NCBI RefSeq assembly: GCF_004302915.1
Contig: NZ_QQBI01000002.1
Span: forward strand, 62,001-126,000
Reading direction: 5' to 3'
DNA from: Komagataeibacter xylinus
Lineage (GTDB): Bacteria > Pseudomonadota > Alphaproteobacteria > Acetobacterales > Acetobacteraceae
Length of the DNA stretch: 64,000 nucleotides
Part shown: in pieces, positions 11,369 through 20,138 of the stretch
Layout: each line of letters begins with the position of its first letter
Numbering within the stretch: the stretch's first letter is position 1
The notes under the pieces: generated by a model
What the model saw: only the letters and a program-made list of their open reading frames with translations
Told to the model about the DNA's origin: nothing
Databases searched by the model: none
Made by a program: the position numbers and the translations under genes

Positions 11369-11629
11369 TCAGCCGCGCCTGCGGCGCAGGAACGCGGTTA
11401 CGAGAAAGCCCAGAAAGGAGGCGCCCAGCAGCGCCATGAGCGGGCGGTCGGCGGTCACGTCACGCAGGCTGTCGCAGATCTCGCCCATGCCCTGCTGGGC
11501 TGCACCGCCCGCGCCCTGCATGCGGGCTGACAGCGGCATGCCGGAATCACCAACAAAACCATCCAGCCCATCCTGGAGGCGGCCGATGCCTTCCTCGAGA
11601 TGCGCTTCAAGATTGGGGGGATTTGTCAT
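11369..11629 (-). CDS. DUF883/YqjD-like small tail-anchored protein
   Basis: 86 residues. An acidic amphipathic N-terminal half (EAHLEEGIGRLQDG) is followed by a single C-terminal helix and a basic tail, ADRPLMALLGASFLGFLVTA then FLRRRRG. The RPL-x-AL helix plus arginine tail resembles the ElaB/YqjD (DUF883) family, which in E. coli is membrane anchored and binds ribosomes in stationary phase. That role is only an inference here. It probably forms a two-gene unit with the DUF1328 gene downstream. Confidence 0.6.
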   Translation of the reverse strand: MTNPPNLEAHLEEGIGRLQDGLDGFVGDSGMPLSARMQGAGGAAQQGMGEICDSLRDVTADRPLMALLGASFLGFLVTAFLRRRRG

Positions 11630-11728
11630 GGTCTGTCTTCCCTATGCTTGCCAGGGGCGCAGGCCCGACCGCCCTGCCCCCATGCCTTCATGCCCACCTG
11701 CGCCAGGCAGGGTGAGTGCCGAGACTTA

Positions 11729-12547
11729 TCATATCTCCGATGCCTGCCAATAGGCCGCATCCGCGCCGGGGTCGGGTTCACCAGCAATGAGCCGCCTCAT
11801 CCGCTCGGCCATGGCCTGCACGGCAGCCCCCTCACGCGGGCGTGGCCCCACCATGAAGTCGCCCTTCACGCCTGCAGGGTGGCCGTGCAGGATGATGATC
11901 CGGTCCGCCAGCAGCAGGGCCTCGTCAAGGTCATGGGTCACGAACAGCACCGTGCCCTGCCGGCGGGTATGGATGTCGAGCAGTTCGCATTGCAGGCTGG
12001 CGCGCGTAATGGCATCGAGCGCGCCAAAGGGTTCATCCATCAGCAGCAGGTCGGGTTCCACCGTCAGCGCGCGCGCAACCCCCACACGCTGGCGCTGCCC
12101 GCCCGAAAGCTGGCGTGGCCACCGTGCTGCCCTGTCGGCCAGCCCCACCAGTTCAAGGGCTGCCATGGCGCGTTCGTGCCGCTCGGCGCGGTTCAGCCCC
12201 AGCCCCTCAAGCCCGAGTTCCACATTACGCCGCACGCTGCGCCATGGCATGAGCTTGGCATCCTGAAACACCATGGCGGTGGGCCGATGCGCCTGGGCCG
12301 GGCGCGATTGCAGGGTCACCTGCCCCTCGCTGGGCTGCACAAGCCCCATGATGACGCGCAGCAGCGTGGACTTTCCCACGCCCGAGGGGCCAAGCAGCGC
12401 CACGAACTCACCGGCCCGGATTTCAAGATCGACATGACGCAGGATGAAACTGTGCCCGTGATCGTGCGACAGGCCGATATTCTCAAGCCGCACCACGACT
12501 TCCGCCGCGCTGGCGGGGTCTGTCTCGCGTATAGCCATCGTGTTCAT
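11729..12547 (-). CDS. ABC importer ATPase, SsuB/TauB/NrtD type
   Basis: Cytoplasmic ATPase of a nitrate/sulfonate/taurine-type ABC importer. 272 residues. Walker A GPSGVGKST, Q-loop in AMVFQDAKLMPW, signature LSGGQRQR, Walker B LLLMDEPFGALD and switch histidine in LFVTHDLDEAL are all present, so it should be active. The motif order and the phrase LMPWRSVRRNVELGLE are typical of SsuB/TauB. Its ATG overlaps the permease stop by 4 bases. It is the last gene of a binding protein-permease-ATPase operon. The substrate is not decided by sequence. Confidence 0.9.
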   Translation of the reverse strand: MNTMAIRETDPASAAEVVVRLENIGLSHDHGHSFILRHVDLEIRAGEFVALLGPSGVGKSTLLRVIMGLVQPSEGQVTLQSRPAQAHRPTAMVFQDAKLMPWRSVRRNVELGLEGLGLNRAERHERAMAALELVGLADRAARWPRQLSGGQRQRVGVARALTVEPDLLLMDEPFGALDAITRASLQCELLDIHTRRQGTVLFVTHDLDEALLLADRIIILHGHPAGVKGDFMVGPRPREGAAVQAMAERMRRLIAGEPDPGADAAYWQASEI

Positions 12548-13308
12548 CCCTGCCAGCCCAGCAGCCTGCGCCGCACCAGCATGAACAGCATGTCGGTCAC
12601 CGCATAGAGCAGCGCCATGGTGAGCATGTAGACCACAACCAGATCGGTTGCGAGCAGGCTTGAAGCCTGCATCATCCGCGCGCCAATGCCCGGCACGCCA
12701 AACAGTTCCGCCGCCACGACCGACATCCAGGCCTGCCCGATGCCCGTGCGCAGCCCATCAAGCACGCCCGGGCTTGCCGCAGGCAGCACCACCGTGCGCA
12801 ACCGCGCCCAGAAGCCGCCATGGCCGAAGGCGGCGGCGACCTCATACAGGTCCGGGTCGATCGCGCGCACCGCGCCATAGGCGGCGTAAAAATTGATCCA
12901 GAAGACCGAGATGGCGATGATGAACGTGGCCCCCGCCGTGTTCAGCCCGAACCACAATATGGCAAACGGCACCCACGCCAGACCCGGAATGGGGCGCAGC
13001 ACGCGCACGATGCCCGAGAGCAGCCCGTCGAGCACCGGCAGCGCCCCGCACAGCAGCCCCACCAGCGTGCCCGTGACCGAGCCTGCCACGAGGCCCGTCA
13101 GGTAGTGGGTCAGGCTGTCGCGGATGGCCTGCACCCATGCCCCGCTGCGTACCTCATCAAGCCATGCCGGGCCGAGGCTGGAGGGCGCTGGCAGGAAGCC
13201 GGACTGGATCCACCCCCCACGCACGGCCCCTTCCCATACGCCAAACAGCACGGCCAGCCCCGCAAGCCCGAGAGCGGGGCGCAGAAGGCGGGCGCGGGCC
13301 TGACTCAT
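12544..13308 (-). CDS. ABC importer permease, SsuC/TauC type
   Basis: Inner-membrane permease of the same importer, 254 residues with about six helices. The ATPase-docking EAA loop reads EVAAAFGHGGFWARLRTVVL, followed by PAASPGVLDGLRTGIGQAW, characteristic of the BPD_transp_1 family members that import sulfonates, taurine or related small anions and precursors. The start is ATG overlapping the binding-protein stop (ATGA), and its own stop overlaps the ATPase start. Tight coupling suggests fixed stoichiometry. Confidence 0.9.
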   Translation of the reverse strand: MSQARARLLRPALGLAGLAVLFGVWEGAVRGGWIQSGFLPAPSSLGPAWLDEVRSGAWVQAIRDSLTHYLTGLVAGSVTGTLVGLLCGALPVLDGLLSGIVRVLRPIPGLAWVPFAILWFGLNTAGATFIIAISVFWINFYAAYGAVRAIDPDLYEVAAAFGHGGFWARLRTVVLPAASPGVLDGLRTGIGQAWMSVVAAELFGVPGIGARMMQASSLLATDLVVVYMLTMALLYAVTDMLFMLVRRRLLGWQG

Positions 13309-14348
13309 GGCCGGACCTGCCGGTAGGTTTCAAGGTCAAACAGGTCAGCCACCGGCTCGGCCTTGCGCAACAGGCCACTTTCAACCTCGAAATCCTGCAG
13401 CTTGCCCACGGCCGCCACGATCCGCTCGGGATCGGACACATATCCGCCCGCCGAGGCCTTCAGCGCCTCGACAATAATCGCCTTGGGCAGCATGCCCCCG
13501 CCCAGCGCCTGCTGCACGTAAGGCGCTGCCTGCTCGGGATCGGTGGCCAGAAGCTGCGTGGCCTTGACGAAAGCGCTGACAAACGCCGTCTTCCACGTGG
13601 CCCGGTCGGGCGCGTCTTCATTGACAATGGCCAGCACCGAACCCGGCTGGCCGGGCATGAGGTCATGACCCGAGGCCAGCACCCGTGTCGCGGGCAGGCG
13701 ATGGCGGATGATGGTCAGCGCCGGTTCGCGCAGGATCGCACCATCAACCGCGCCCGCCAGAAAAGCCTGCTGGGCGGCATCAATATCAATGCCGACAATA
13801 TCCGCCACCTGCGCCGGGTCGAGCCCGTTGCCCGCCTTCAGCCAGTAACGCAGCAGCGTATCGGGCACCGAGCCCAGGGGCTGGGCGGCAATCTTGGGCT
13901 TGTGGCCATCCTTCGCCGCAAAATCAGCCAGGCGCTGGCGCAGTGCGTCGGGGGTGAGCGTTGCAGGCTGCTCGGGCAGGCCCGTTGCCAGGTCCCCACG
14001 GGCCACGACCTCGAGTTCCTCCGTCGCGGCACTGGCCACCACCTTGACATCCGCCCCATGCGCGCGGGCCTGCAACAGCGGCAGCACGCCAGCCACGTAG
14101 GCATCAATCTTGCCTGATATCAGCGCCTGTATGGCCTGCGGCCCAGACTGGAAACGCACAAGCTGCAGGTCCATGCCCGCATCATGCCCCCAGTTCGTGC
14201 CCTGCATGACAAAAAGCGGCGCCGAACCGATGACGGGAATATAGCCCACCCTTACGGGAGCCGCCTGCACCGTGCCGCACAGCATCATCACGCTGGCCAT
14301 GGCGTAAAGCCCGCACCGTAACAAATGCCCCCAAACCCTTGCTGCCAT
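13305..14348 (-). CDS. ABC importer substrate-binding protein, SsuA/NMT1-like
   Basis: Periplasmic binding protein, about 347 residues from the ATG at 14348. A more upstream TTG at 14378 would add ten residues and is less likely. A signal peptide ends near TVQA-AP. The mature start APVRVGYIPVIGSAPLFVMQ and the segment SGPQAIQALISGKIDAYVAG match the NMT1/SsuA/TauA-like fold. First gene of the importer operon. The ligand may be a sulfonate, taurine or another small organic molecule; no specificity motif was recognised. Confidence 0.82.
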   Translation of the reverse strand: MAARVWGHLLRCGLYAMASVMMLCGTVQAAPVRVGYIPVIGSAPLFVMQGTNWGHDAGMDLQLVRFQSGPQAIQALISGKIDAYVAGVLPLLQARAHGADVKVVASAATEELEVVARGDLATGLPEQPATLTPDALRQRLADFAAKDGHKPKIAAQPLGSVPDTLLRYWLKAGNGLDPAQVADIVGIDIDAAQQAFLAGAVDGAILREPALTIIRHRLPATRVLASGHDLMPGQPGSVLAIVNEDAPDRATWKTAFVSAFVKATQLLATDPEQAAPYVQQALGGGMLPKAIIVEALKASAGGYVSDPERIVAAVGKLQDFEVESGLLRKAEPVADLFDLETYRQVRP

Positions 14349-14560
14349 GTCTTGCGCCCTATCCTGCCGCGCAGGCAAAACCCTGCTGGTAAGAGATTTT
14401 TTGTAAACACCCGGTGGATAACAGGTGCCGCCTGCCGCCTGTTTTCAAAACAGACGACGTTATTCGAAGCCTTATGAACAGCCCCCAAGCGTATTAATCA
14501 ATAATATACGCAATTACGCCTGTATATCTATATAACGATTAAAAAGATTAATTAGGATCC
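14349..14560 (-). promoter_or_regulatory. AT-rich upstream region of the ABC importer operon
   Basis: About 210 bases between the importer operon and the rplQ terminator. Unlike its GC-rich surroundings it holds a strongly AT-rich patch (about 14490-14555). Two dyads are visible: CTGTTTT-C-AAAACAG at 14439-14453 and GCGTAT/ATACGC arms at 14489-14494 and 14506-14511. These could be regulator sites for the importer. Several -10-like sequences exist, but no single -35/-10 pair stands out. No gene was seen in it. Confidence 0.5.
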
Positions 14561-14593
14561 GGACACAAAAAAACCCGGCATAAAGCCGGGTTT
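14561..14593 (-). terminator. Intrinsic terminator of the rplQ end of the ribosomal cluster
   Basis: Stem AAACCCGGC/GCCGGGTTT with loop ATAAA (14571-14593). On the minus strand the stem is followed by a T7 run, the standard form of a rho-independent terminator. It lies 20 bases after the rplQ stop and ends the 28-kb ribosomal supercluster. Confidence 0.93.
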
Positions 14594-14613
14594 CCTTGAA
14601 GGAACGGGGTTCC

Positions 14614-15039
14614 TCAGGCTGCCAGGTTTTCTTCCGTGGCGGCCTCGGGGCGCGGACCGCTGTCCTGGCCCTTGGCCGACACATCGCGGTCAACCAGTTC
14701 GATCACGGCCATGTCGGCCGCATCGCCATGGCGCATGCCCGCACGCAGCACGCGGGTGTAACCACCCGAACGCGCCTTGTAGCGGTCAGCCACGGCGGCA
14801 AACAGCTTGGACACGATCTTGTCGTCACGCAGCTGGGCGAAAGCCTGGCGGCGGGCATGCAGATCGCCACGCTTGCCAAGGGTGATCAGCTTCTCCACGA
14901 CCGGGCGGAGTTCCTTCGCCTTGGGCAGCGTGGTGGTGATCTGTTCGTGCTTGATCAGGGCGACAGCCATGTTGCGAAACATGGCCTGTCGATGGGACGA
15001 GGTAACGCCGAGCTTACGGCCGGCAACACCGTGACGCAT
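14614..15039 (-). CDS. rplQ: 50S ribosomal protein L17
   Basis: Large-subunit protein near the peptide exit tunnel. 141 residues. The conserved N-terminus [20 protein letters not shown] is followed by [25 protein letters not shown], the L17 signature. Beyond about residue 120 there is an Ala/Glu-rich tail, as in other alphaproteobacteria. Last gene of the alpha operon, 33 bases after rpoA, followed by a clear intrinsic terminator. Confidence 0.97.
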   Translation of the reverse strand: MRHGVAGRKLGVTSSHRQAMFRNMAVALIKHEQITTTLPKAKELRPVVEKLITLGKRGDLHARRQAFAQLRDDKIVSKLFAAVADRYKARSGGYTRVLRAGMRHGDAADMAVIELVDRDVSAKGQDSGPRPEAATEENLAA

Positions 15040-15072
15040 GATGTAATTTCCTGTTTTATCCGGTTCGGAGGA

Positions 15073-16092
15073 TCAGAACGGCTCGTCGAGCCTCTTGGCC
15101 AGATCTTCGATATTTTCCGGCGGCCATGCCGGCACATTCATACCCAGTGAAAGCCCCATGGCGGTCAGGACTTCCTTGATCTCGTTGAGCGACTTGCGGC
15201 CGAAGTTCGGGGTGCGCAGCATCTCCTGCTCGGTCTTCTGAACCAGATCACCGATATAGACGATGTTGTCGTTCTTCAGGCAGTTTGCACTACGGACCGA
15301 CAGTTCCAGCTCATCAACCTTGCGCAGCAGGTTGCGGTTGAACGGCAGGTCATCCTGCGGCTCTTCCGTGCGCACCGTGCGCGGCTCATCGAAGTTGATG
15401 AACAGCTGAAGCTGATCCTGCAGGATACGCGCGGCCAGGGCCACGGCATCTTCCGGAGTTACGGCGCCGTTGGTTTCCACCGTCAGCAGCAGGCGATCAT
15501 AATCGGTGACCTGACCCACGCGGGTCTGCTCCACCTTGTACGACACGCGACGGACCGGTGAGTAGATGGCGTCAACCGGGATCAGGCCAATCGGCGCATC
15601 TTCCGGGCGGTTTGCCGCTGCCGGAACATAGCCCTTGCCCATGTTCACGGTGAACTCCATCCCGAACTTCACCCCTTCATCAAGGGTGCAGATCACGAGA
15701 TCGGGGTTCATGACTTCGATGTCATGTCCGGTCTGGATCTGGCCGGCACGCACTTCGCCCGGGCCCGTGGCCGTCAGCACCATGCGCTTGGGGCCTTCGC
15801 CATGCATCCGCAGCGCGAGCTGCTTGATGTTCAGCACGATGTCGGTCACGTCTTCACGAACACCCGCCACCGACGAGAATTCATGCAGCACGCCGTCAAT
15901 CTGGATTGCCGTAACCGCAGCCCCCTGCAGGGACGACAGCAGAACCCGACGGATCGCGTTGCCCAGCGTCATGCCGAAGCCGCGTTCCAGCGGCTCGGCT
16001 ACGACGGTAGCAATGCGTGAAGGTTCCGCCCCCGGTTCGACTTCCAGCTTTTCCGGCTTGATCAGGGATTGCCAGTTTTTCTGGAGGACCAA
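15073..16092 (-). CDS. rpoA: RNA polymerase alpha subunit
   Basis: Assembly platform of RNA polymerase and contact point for UP elements and activators. 339 residues. The N-terminal domain contains [20 protein letters not shown]. The C-terminal domain has [20 protein letters not shown] and [16 protein letters not shown], carrying the arginine, asparagine, glycine and lysine that contact UP-element DNA in E. coli. The start is TTG: the family N-terminus [20 protein letters not shown] begins right after it, no in-frame ATG precedes it, and AAAGG lies 8 bases upstream. It is preceded by three perfect hairpins in the gap to rpsK. Confidence 0.97.
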   Translation of the reverse strand: MVLQKNWQSLIKPEKLEVEPGAEPSRIATVVAEPLERGFGMTLGNAIRRVLLSSLQGAAVTAIQIDGVLHEFSSVAGVREDVTDIVLNIKQLALRMHGEGPKRMVLTATGPGEVRAGQIQTGHDIEVMNPDLVICTLDEGVKFGMEFTVNMGKGYVPAAANRPEDAPIGLIPVDAIYSPVRRVSYKVEQTRVGQVTDYDRLLLTVETNGAVTPEDAVALAARILQDQLQLFINFDEPRTVRTEEPQDDLPFNRNLLRKVDELELSVRSANCLKNDNIVYIGDLVQKTEQEMLRTPNFGRKSLNEIKEVLTAMGLSLGMNVPAWPPENIEDLAKRLDEPF

Positions 16093-16113
16093 GGTAATGG
16101 CCTTTCAAGACTG

Positions 16114-16190
16114 ATCTGCCACCCGAGAGTGGCAGATGGTATCCTGTGGCAGGATACCGGAATGACAATCTTCCCCCGCATGCGGGGGAA
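16114..16190 (-). promoter_or_regulatory. Cluster of three perfect hairpins between rpsK and rpoA
   Basis: Within 77 bases there are three uninterrupted dyads: ATCTGCCAC/GTGGCAGAT (16114-16137), GGTATCCTG/CAGGATACC with loop TGG (16138-16158), and the palindrome with arm TTCCCCCGCA (16171-16190). None is followed by a T-tract on the minus strand. They are likely to act as RNA processing, stability or attenuation structures setting the ratio of rpoA to upstream ribosomal genes. That function is an inference. Confidence 0.65.
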
Positions 16191-16213
16191 ATACGACTAA
16201 GGCAGACGACGTA

Positions 16214-16606
16214 TCAGACGCGACGGCGCTTGCGGGGGCGGCAGCCGTTATGCGGCACCGGCGTCATGTCACGGATCGCCGTGATCGAGAAGCCGACAGC
16301 CTGCAGCGCGCGCAGGGCGCTCTCACGTCCCGAACCCGGACCGGAAACCTCGATCTCCAGCGTTTCCATGCCGTGCTCGCGGGCCTTGCGGCCTGCATCT
16401 TCAGCAGCAACCTGCGCCGCATACGGCGTGGACTTGCGCGAGCCCTTGAAACCCTGGGCACCAGCGGAAGACCAGGCAATCGCATTGCCCTGTGCATCCG
16501 AGATGGTGATCATGGTGTTGTTGAAGGTGGACAGCACATGCGCCACACCGGAGATGATGTTTTTCCGCTCTTTCTTACGAATACGCGGAGCCGCAGCTTT
16601 CGCCAT
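16214..16606 (-). CDS. rpsK: 30S ribosomal protein S11
   Basis: Small-subunit platform protein that contacts mRNA near the exit. 130 residues, standard length. Signature stretches are [20 protein letters not shown] and [20 protein letters not shown], and the basic end CRPRKRRRV is complete. Second gene of the alpha operon, 77 bases after rpsM. The hairpin-rich gap before rpoA follows. Confidence 0.97.
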   Translation of the reverse strand: MAKAAAPRIRKKERKNIISGVAHVLSTFNNTMITISDAQGNAIAWSSAGAQGFKGSRKSTPYAAQVAAEDAGRKAREHGMETLEIEVSGPGSGRESALRALQAVGFSITAIRDMTPVPHNGCRPRKRRRV

Positions 16607-16683
16607 AATTTTCTCGATCCTGTCAGTTCAAACGGTGCACGGAACCCGCAGGCTCCATGCACTCATACCAGGCAATCCGCTGA

Positions 16684-17061
16684 TTAGCGGGTCGCCTTCT
16701 TCTTGCCCGCAATAGCCACGGCCTTACCCTTGCGGGTACGGGCGTTGGTATGAGTCCGCTGACCATGGACAGGCAGGCCACGACGGTGGCGCAGGCCACG
16801 GTAGCAGCCCAGGTCCATCAGGCGCTTGATGTTCATCGCCACTTCACGGCGAAGGTCACCTTCAACGCGGTAATCGCTGTCGATCAGTTCACGGATCTTG
16901 CCGATCTCGTCGTCAGACAGTTCGTTGACGCGCCGCTCAGCCGGAATTTCCAGCTTGTCGCAGATCGCCTGGGCCTTGGTGGCCCCGATACCATAGATAT
17001 AACGAAGGCCAATTGTGACCCGCTTGTTGCTAGGGATGTTCACGCCGGCAATACGTGCCAC
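16684..17061 (-). CDS. rpsM: 30S ribosomal protein S13
   Basis: Head protein of the 30S subunit that contacts the large subunit and P-site tRNA. 125 residues. Conserved N-terminus [20 protein letters not shown] and C-terminal [20 protein letters not shown]. The start codon is GTG with GAGGAG 8 bases upstream, and the family N-terminus leaves no room for a different start. First gene of the alpha operon. A promoter-like sequence lies about 200 bases upstream, after adk. rpmJ is not present next to it. Confidence 0.97.
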   Translation of the reverse strand: MARIAGVNIPSNKRVTIGLRYIYGIGATKAQAICDKLEIPAERRVNELSDDEIGKIRELIDSDYRVEGDLRREVAMNIKRLMDLGCYRGLRHRRGLPVHGQRTHTNARTRKGKAVAIAGKKKATR

Positions 17062-17257
17062 GCCACTTACTCCTCGTCCGCCCCTGATTCAGGGCACTAA
17101 CTATCAGGCAGGGCTGCGTCACACCACCCGCCCTGTTCTGGCGGGAGCATCGTGAACATACCGGTTACGGACCGGCCAACCCCATCATCATACATTCTGG
17201 CCCTACGAGCCGCCCCTCATGGACGACTCACACGACGCTCATACCTTGAGGGCGCGC

Positions 17258-17285
17258 AATATACTGCTGCCCCCCATTGAGTCAA
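17258..17285 (-). promoter_or_regulatory. Probable promoter of the alpha operon (rpsM-rpsK-rpoA-rplQ)
   Basis: On the minus strand: -35 TTGACT (17280-17285), 16-base spacer, -10 TATATT (17258-17263), the closest match to a housekeeping promoter in the window. It starts 8 bases after the adk stop. Transcription would begin near 17250, giving an rpsM leader of about 190 nt. The leader contains a stem CCCGCC/GGCGGG (17127-17145). This is the natural place for ribosomal-protein feedback control, but I saw no specific binding motif. Confidence 0.7.
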
Positions 17286-17295
17286 TTATTTTTCA

Positions 17296-17955
17296 TCACT
17301 TTTTAGTGATACGATCGATAACATCAAAGACCTGCTTCGTCACGTCATCGATATCCGCCATGCCGTCCACACGGTACAGCCGCCTTTCCGCCTCGTAATA
17401 AGGCAGGATCGGCGCCGTGAGTTCCCGATAGGTCTTCAGGCGTGCCGCCACGGTCTCCCGCCGGTCATCTTCGCGGCGGATGAACTCGTGGCCGCCACAC
17501 ACATCACATGTGCCAGCCACCTTCGGCCGCTTGGACACGTCGTTATAGCCCGCGCCGCACTTGGCACAGGTGTAACGGCCCGCAATCCGGTCGGCCAGGG
17601 CATCCTCGTCCACATCGAGCAGCAGCACCGCATCGATGTGCTGCCCGCTGCGGGCCAGCATGGCATCAAGCGCTTCCGCCTGCGCCCGCGTGCGCGGGAA
17701 GCCATCAAGGATGAACCCCTTGGCGCAGTCCGGCTGGCGGATGCGCTTTTCAATCATGGCGATGATCAGGTCATCGGACACAAGCTGCCCGTTCGCCATG
17801 ACCGCCTTGACCTTCTGTCCCAGCGGGCTGCCGGTCGCGACTTCGGCCCGCAGCATGTCACCGGTTGAAATCTGGGCGATTCCGTAGCGTTCTTCCAGCC
17901 GCTTCGACTGGGTGCCTTTTCCAGCACCCGGCGGCCCAAGAAAGATAATATTCAC
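17296..17955 (-). CDS. adk: Adenylate kinase
   Basis: Interconverts ATP + AMP and 2 ADP in the cytoplasm. 219 residues. P-loop GPPGAGKGT (residues 7-15), NMP-binding FILDGFPRTRAQAEAL, and a long LID domain with four cysteines in CAKC...CDVC, the zinc-binding form. Its ATG overlaps the secY stop by 4 bases, so the two are translationally coupled. The secY-adk order is ancient and common. An alpha-operon promoter begins right after its stop codon. Confidence 0.97.
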   Translation of the reverse strand: MNIIFLGPPGAGKGTQSKRLEERYGIAQISTGDMLRAEVATGSPLGQKVKAVMANGQLVSDDLIIAMIEKRIRQPDCAKGFILDGFPRTRAQAEALDAMLARSGQHIDAVLLLDVDEDALADRIAGRYTCAKCGAGYNDVSKRPKVAGTCDVCGGHEFIRREDDRRETVAARLKTYRELTAPILPYYEAERRLYRVDGMADIDDVTKQVFDVIDRITKK

Positions 17956-19301
17956 CGCATTTTGCCCTTTCGGCCCCGTCCGCGACGCATAAGGCCCTGA
18001 TACTGGTGCGCCACCAGATGCGATTGCACCTGCGTCACCGTATCGATCGTCACGGTCACGATAATGATCAGACTCGTACCACCAAAATAGAACGGCACGT
18101 TGTAATGGCTGATCAGGATCTGCGGCAACAGGCAGACAGCGACAAGATAGAGCGCGCCGATGGTCGTGATGCGCGTCAGGATACGGTCAAAGAACGCTGC
18201 CGTATTGGCGCCTGGCCGGATGCCGGGCACGAACCCGCCCTGCTTGCGCAGGTTCTCGGCCGTCTCCTGCGGGTTGAATGTCACCGCCGCATAGAAATAC
18301 GAGAAGAACACGATCATTGCCGCATAGAACAGCATGTAGAGCGGCTGCCCCTGCCCCAGCGATTGCCCCAGGAAGGACAGCCAGCCGGGCATCGAGCTGT
18401 TATTGACGAATCCCGCAATGGTCACGGGAATCAGCAGCACCGATGAGGCGAAGATTGGCGGAATCGACCCCGCGGTGTTCACCTTCAGCGGCATATGCGT
18501 CGAGTCACCGCCAAACATGCGCTGGCCGACCTGCCGCTTGGGGTACTGGATCACCACGCGCCGCTGTGCGAGTTCCATGAACACGATGAACGCGATGGTC
18601 ACCGCCGCCAGCACCAGAAAGACCAGCACGAAGAACGGTGAAAGCGCCCCGGTATAGCCAAGCTGGAACAGGCTTGCGAGCGCATTGGGCAGGTTTGCCA
18701 CGATACTGGCAAAGATGATCAGCGAGATGCCGTTACCGCCCCCCCGCGACGTGATCTGCTCGCCAAGCCACATCAGGAACATGGTGCCGCCCACCAGCGT
18801 CAGCACGCACGAGACGATGAAGAACAGCCCTGGCGAGACAACGGCCGAGCCTGCCTCCGTATGCATGTTCTCCAGCCCGATGGCGATGCCGTAGGCCTGG
18901 AACAGCGCAATGACCACCGTCAGGTAACGGGTATATTCATTCAGCTTGCGCCGCCCGCCCTCGCCTTCCTTCTTCAGGGCTTCAAGGGAGGGAATGGCCG
19001 CCGACATGAGCTGCACGATGATCGAGGCACTGATATAGGGCATGATGTTGAGTGCGAACACGGTCATGCGCCCCAGCGCACCACCCGTGAACATATCGAA
19101 CATACCCAGGATACCGCCCTGATGCCGGGCCAGAAGCTGCCCCATCACCGTCGCATCGACGCCAGGGACGGGGATATAGGTGCCAATCCGATAGACGATC
19201 AGCGCACCAAGGGTAAACCAGATACGCTTCTTCAGTTCCGTTGCGTTGGCAAAGGAACTGAAATTCAGATTGGCAGCCAACTGTTCGGCCGCGGAGGCCA
19301 T
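17952..19301 (-). CDS. secY: Protein translocase channel subunit SecY
   Basis: Central pore of the Sec translocon in the inner membrane. 449 residues with ten predicted helices. The N-terminus has ELKKRIWFTLGALIVYRIGT followed by YIPVPGVD. The plug and lateral-gate regions have normal length, and the C-terminal cytoplasmic tail ends GLMRRGRGRKGKMR. It lies between rplO and adk. Unlike the surrounding tightly packed genes it has a 158-base gap upstream with two stem-loops, so its expression may be set separately from the spc ribosomal genes. Confidence 0.97.
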   Translation of the reverse strand: MASAAEQLAANLNFSSFANATELKKRIWFTLGALIVYRIGTYIPVPGVDATVMGQLLARHQGGILGMFDMFTGGALGRMTVFALNIMPYISASIIVQLMSAAIPSLEALKKEGEGGRRKLNEYTRYLTVVIALFQAYGIAIGLENMHTEAGSAVVSPGLFFIVSCVLTLVGGTMFLMWLGEQITSRGGGNGISLIIFASIVANLPNALASLFQLGYTGALSPFFVLVFLVLAAVTIAFIVFMELAQRRVVIQYPKRQVGQRMFGGDSTHMPLKVNTAGSIPPIFASSVLLIPVTIAGFVNNSSMPGWLSFLGQSLGQGQPLYMLFYAAMIVFFSYFYAAVTFNPQETAENLRKQGGFVPGIRPGANTAAFFDRILTRITTIGALYLVAVCLLPQILISHYNVPFYFGGTSLIIIVTVTIDTVTQVQSHLVAHQYQGLMRRGRGRKGKMR

Positions 19302-19379
19302 GCGCCCATCCTTTCACAAGAACAGCGCCACCGCCGAAAACGGGACGCTGTCATGATAAAAAAAACCGCAGAAAGTAAT

Positions 19380-19417
19380 AAAGCGATGCGCCCGCCGAGT
19401 GCAAGCAGCATCGCTTT
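19380..19417 (-). promoter_or_regulatory. Stem-loop in the rplO-secY gap
   Basis: Perfect 10-bp arms AAAGCGATGC/GCATCGCTTT separated by 18 bases. On the minus strand a T8 tract occurs about 15 bases further down, so partial termination after rplO is possible. A second dyad, ACAGCG/CGCTGT (19322-19327 and 19346-19351), lies nearer secY. They probably modulate read-through from the spc operon into secY-adk. Confidence 0.5.
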
Positions 19418-19459
19418 TATCATGCTTCGGGTACAGAACGTGCCTGTGCCCCCAGCCGG

Positions 19460-19948
19460 TCATTCGGCGGCAGGAGCCTGCTGCTTCTGGACCTTGACCT
19501 GCACCTTGCCGCCAGCCTTTTCAACTGCGGCGATGGCACCGGCCGAAGCACCGGACACTTCAATGGTCACGGCGTGGTTCAGCGCGCCATCGGCAAGCAG
19601 GCGGATGCCGTCAAAGCGGCCCGACCCGGCCAGACCGGCCTTGGTCAGGATCTCTTCCGTCACCATGGCCTTGGCATCGATCTTGCCAGCCGCAATCGCC
19701 TTGTCGAGCACGCCCAGGTTCACCACCGCATAATCCTTGCGGAAGATGTTCTTGAAGCCGCGCTTGGGCAGACGACGGTAGATGGGCAGCTGGCCGCCTT
19801 CAAAACCGTTCAGCGACACACCGGAGCGTGCCTTCTGGCCCTTCACACCCTTGCCCGACGTCTTGCCCTTGCCAGAGCCGATGCCGCGACCAAGGCGCTT
19901 CTTGCGATAGCGTGCGCCCTCGTTGTCACGAAGTTCGTTCAGGTTCAT
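19460..19948 (-). CDS. rplO: 50S ribosomal protein L15
   Basis: Late-assembly large-subunit protein. 162 residues. The glycine-rich N-terminus [20 protein letters not shown] continues with [20 protein letters not shown], and [17 protein letters not shown] follows. The C-terminus is extended by an alanine-rich tail. It begins 1 base before the rpmD stop region (spacing 1 base), and a hairpin-rich gap separates it from secY. Confidence 0.97.
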   Translation of the reverse strand: MNLNELRDNEGARYRKKRLGRGIGSGKGKTSGKGVKGQKARSGVSLNGFEGGQLPIYRRLPKRGFKNIFRKDYAVVNLGVLDKAIAAGKIDAKAMVTEEILTKAGLAGSGRFDGIRLLADGALNHAVTIEVSGASAGAIAAVEKAGGKVQVKVQKQQAPAAE

Positions 19949-19949
19949 C

Positions 19950-20138
19950 TCAATCCTCCACCTTGATCAGGTGGGACACCTTGCGGATCATGCCACGAAC
20001 CGAAGGGGTATCCTCCAGCTCGCGGGTACGACCGATCTTGTTCAGGCCCAGGCCCACCAGCGTAGCCTGCTGGCCCGGCTTCTGGCCATTGCCAGAATGC
20101 ACCTGGGTAACGCGAATGGTTGCCTTGGTATCAGACAT
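19950..20138 (-). CDS. rpmD: 50S ribosomal protein L30
   Basis: Small large-subunit protein of 62 residues. The translation [20 protein letters not shown] followed by [20 protein letters not shown] and a final [12 protein letters not shown]-like end ([16 protein letters not shown]) fits the L30 family. It overlaps the end of rpsE by 8 bases and is followed by rplO after a single base, the usual spc-operon arrangement. Confidence 0.96.
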   Translation of the reverse strand: MSDTKATIRVTQVHSGNGQKPGQQATLVGLGLNKIGRTRELEDTPSVRGMIRKVSHLIKVED

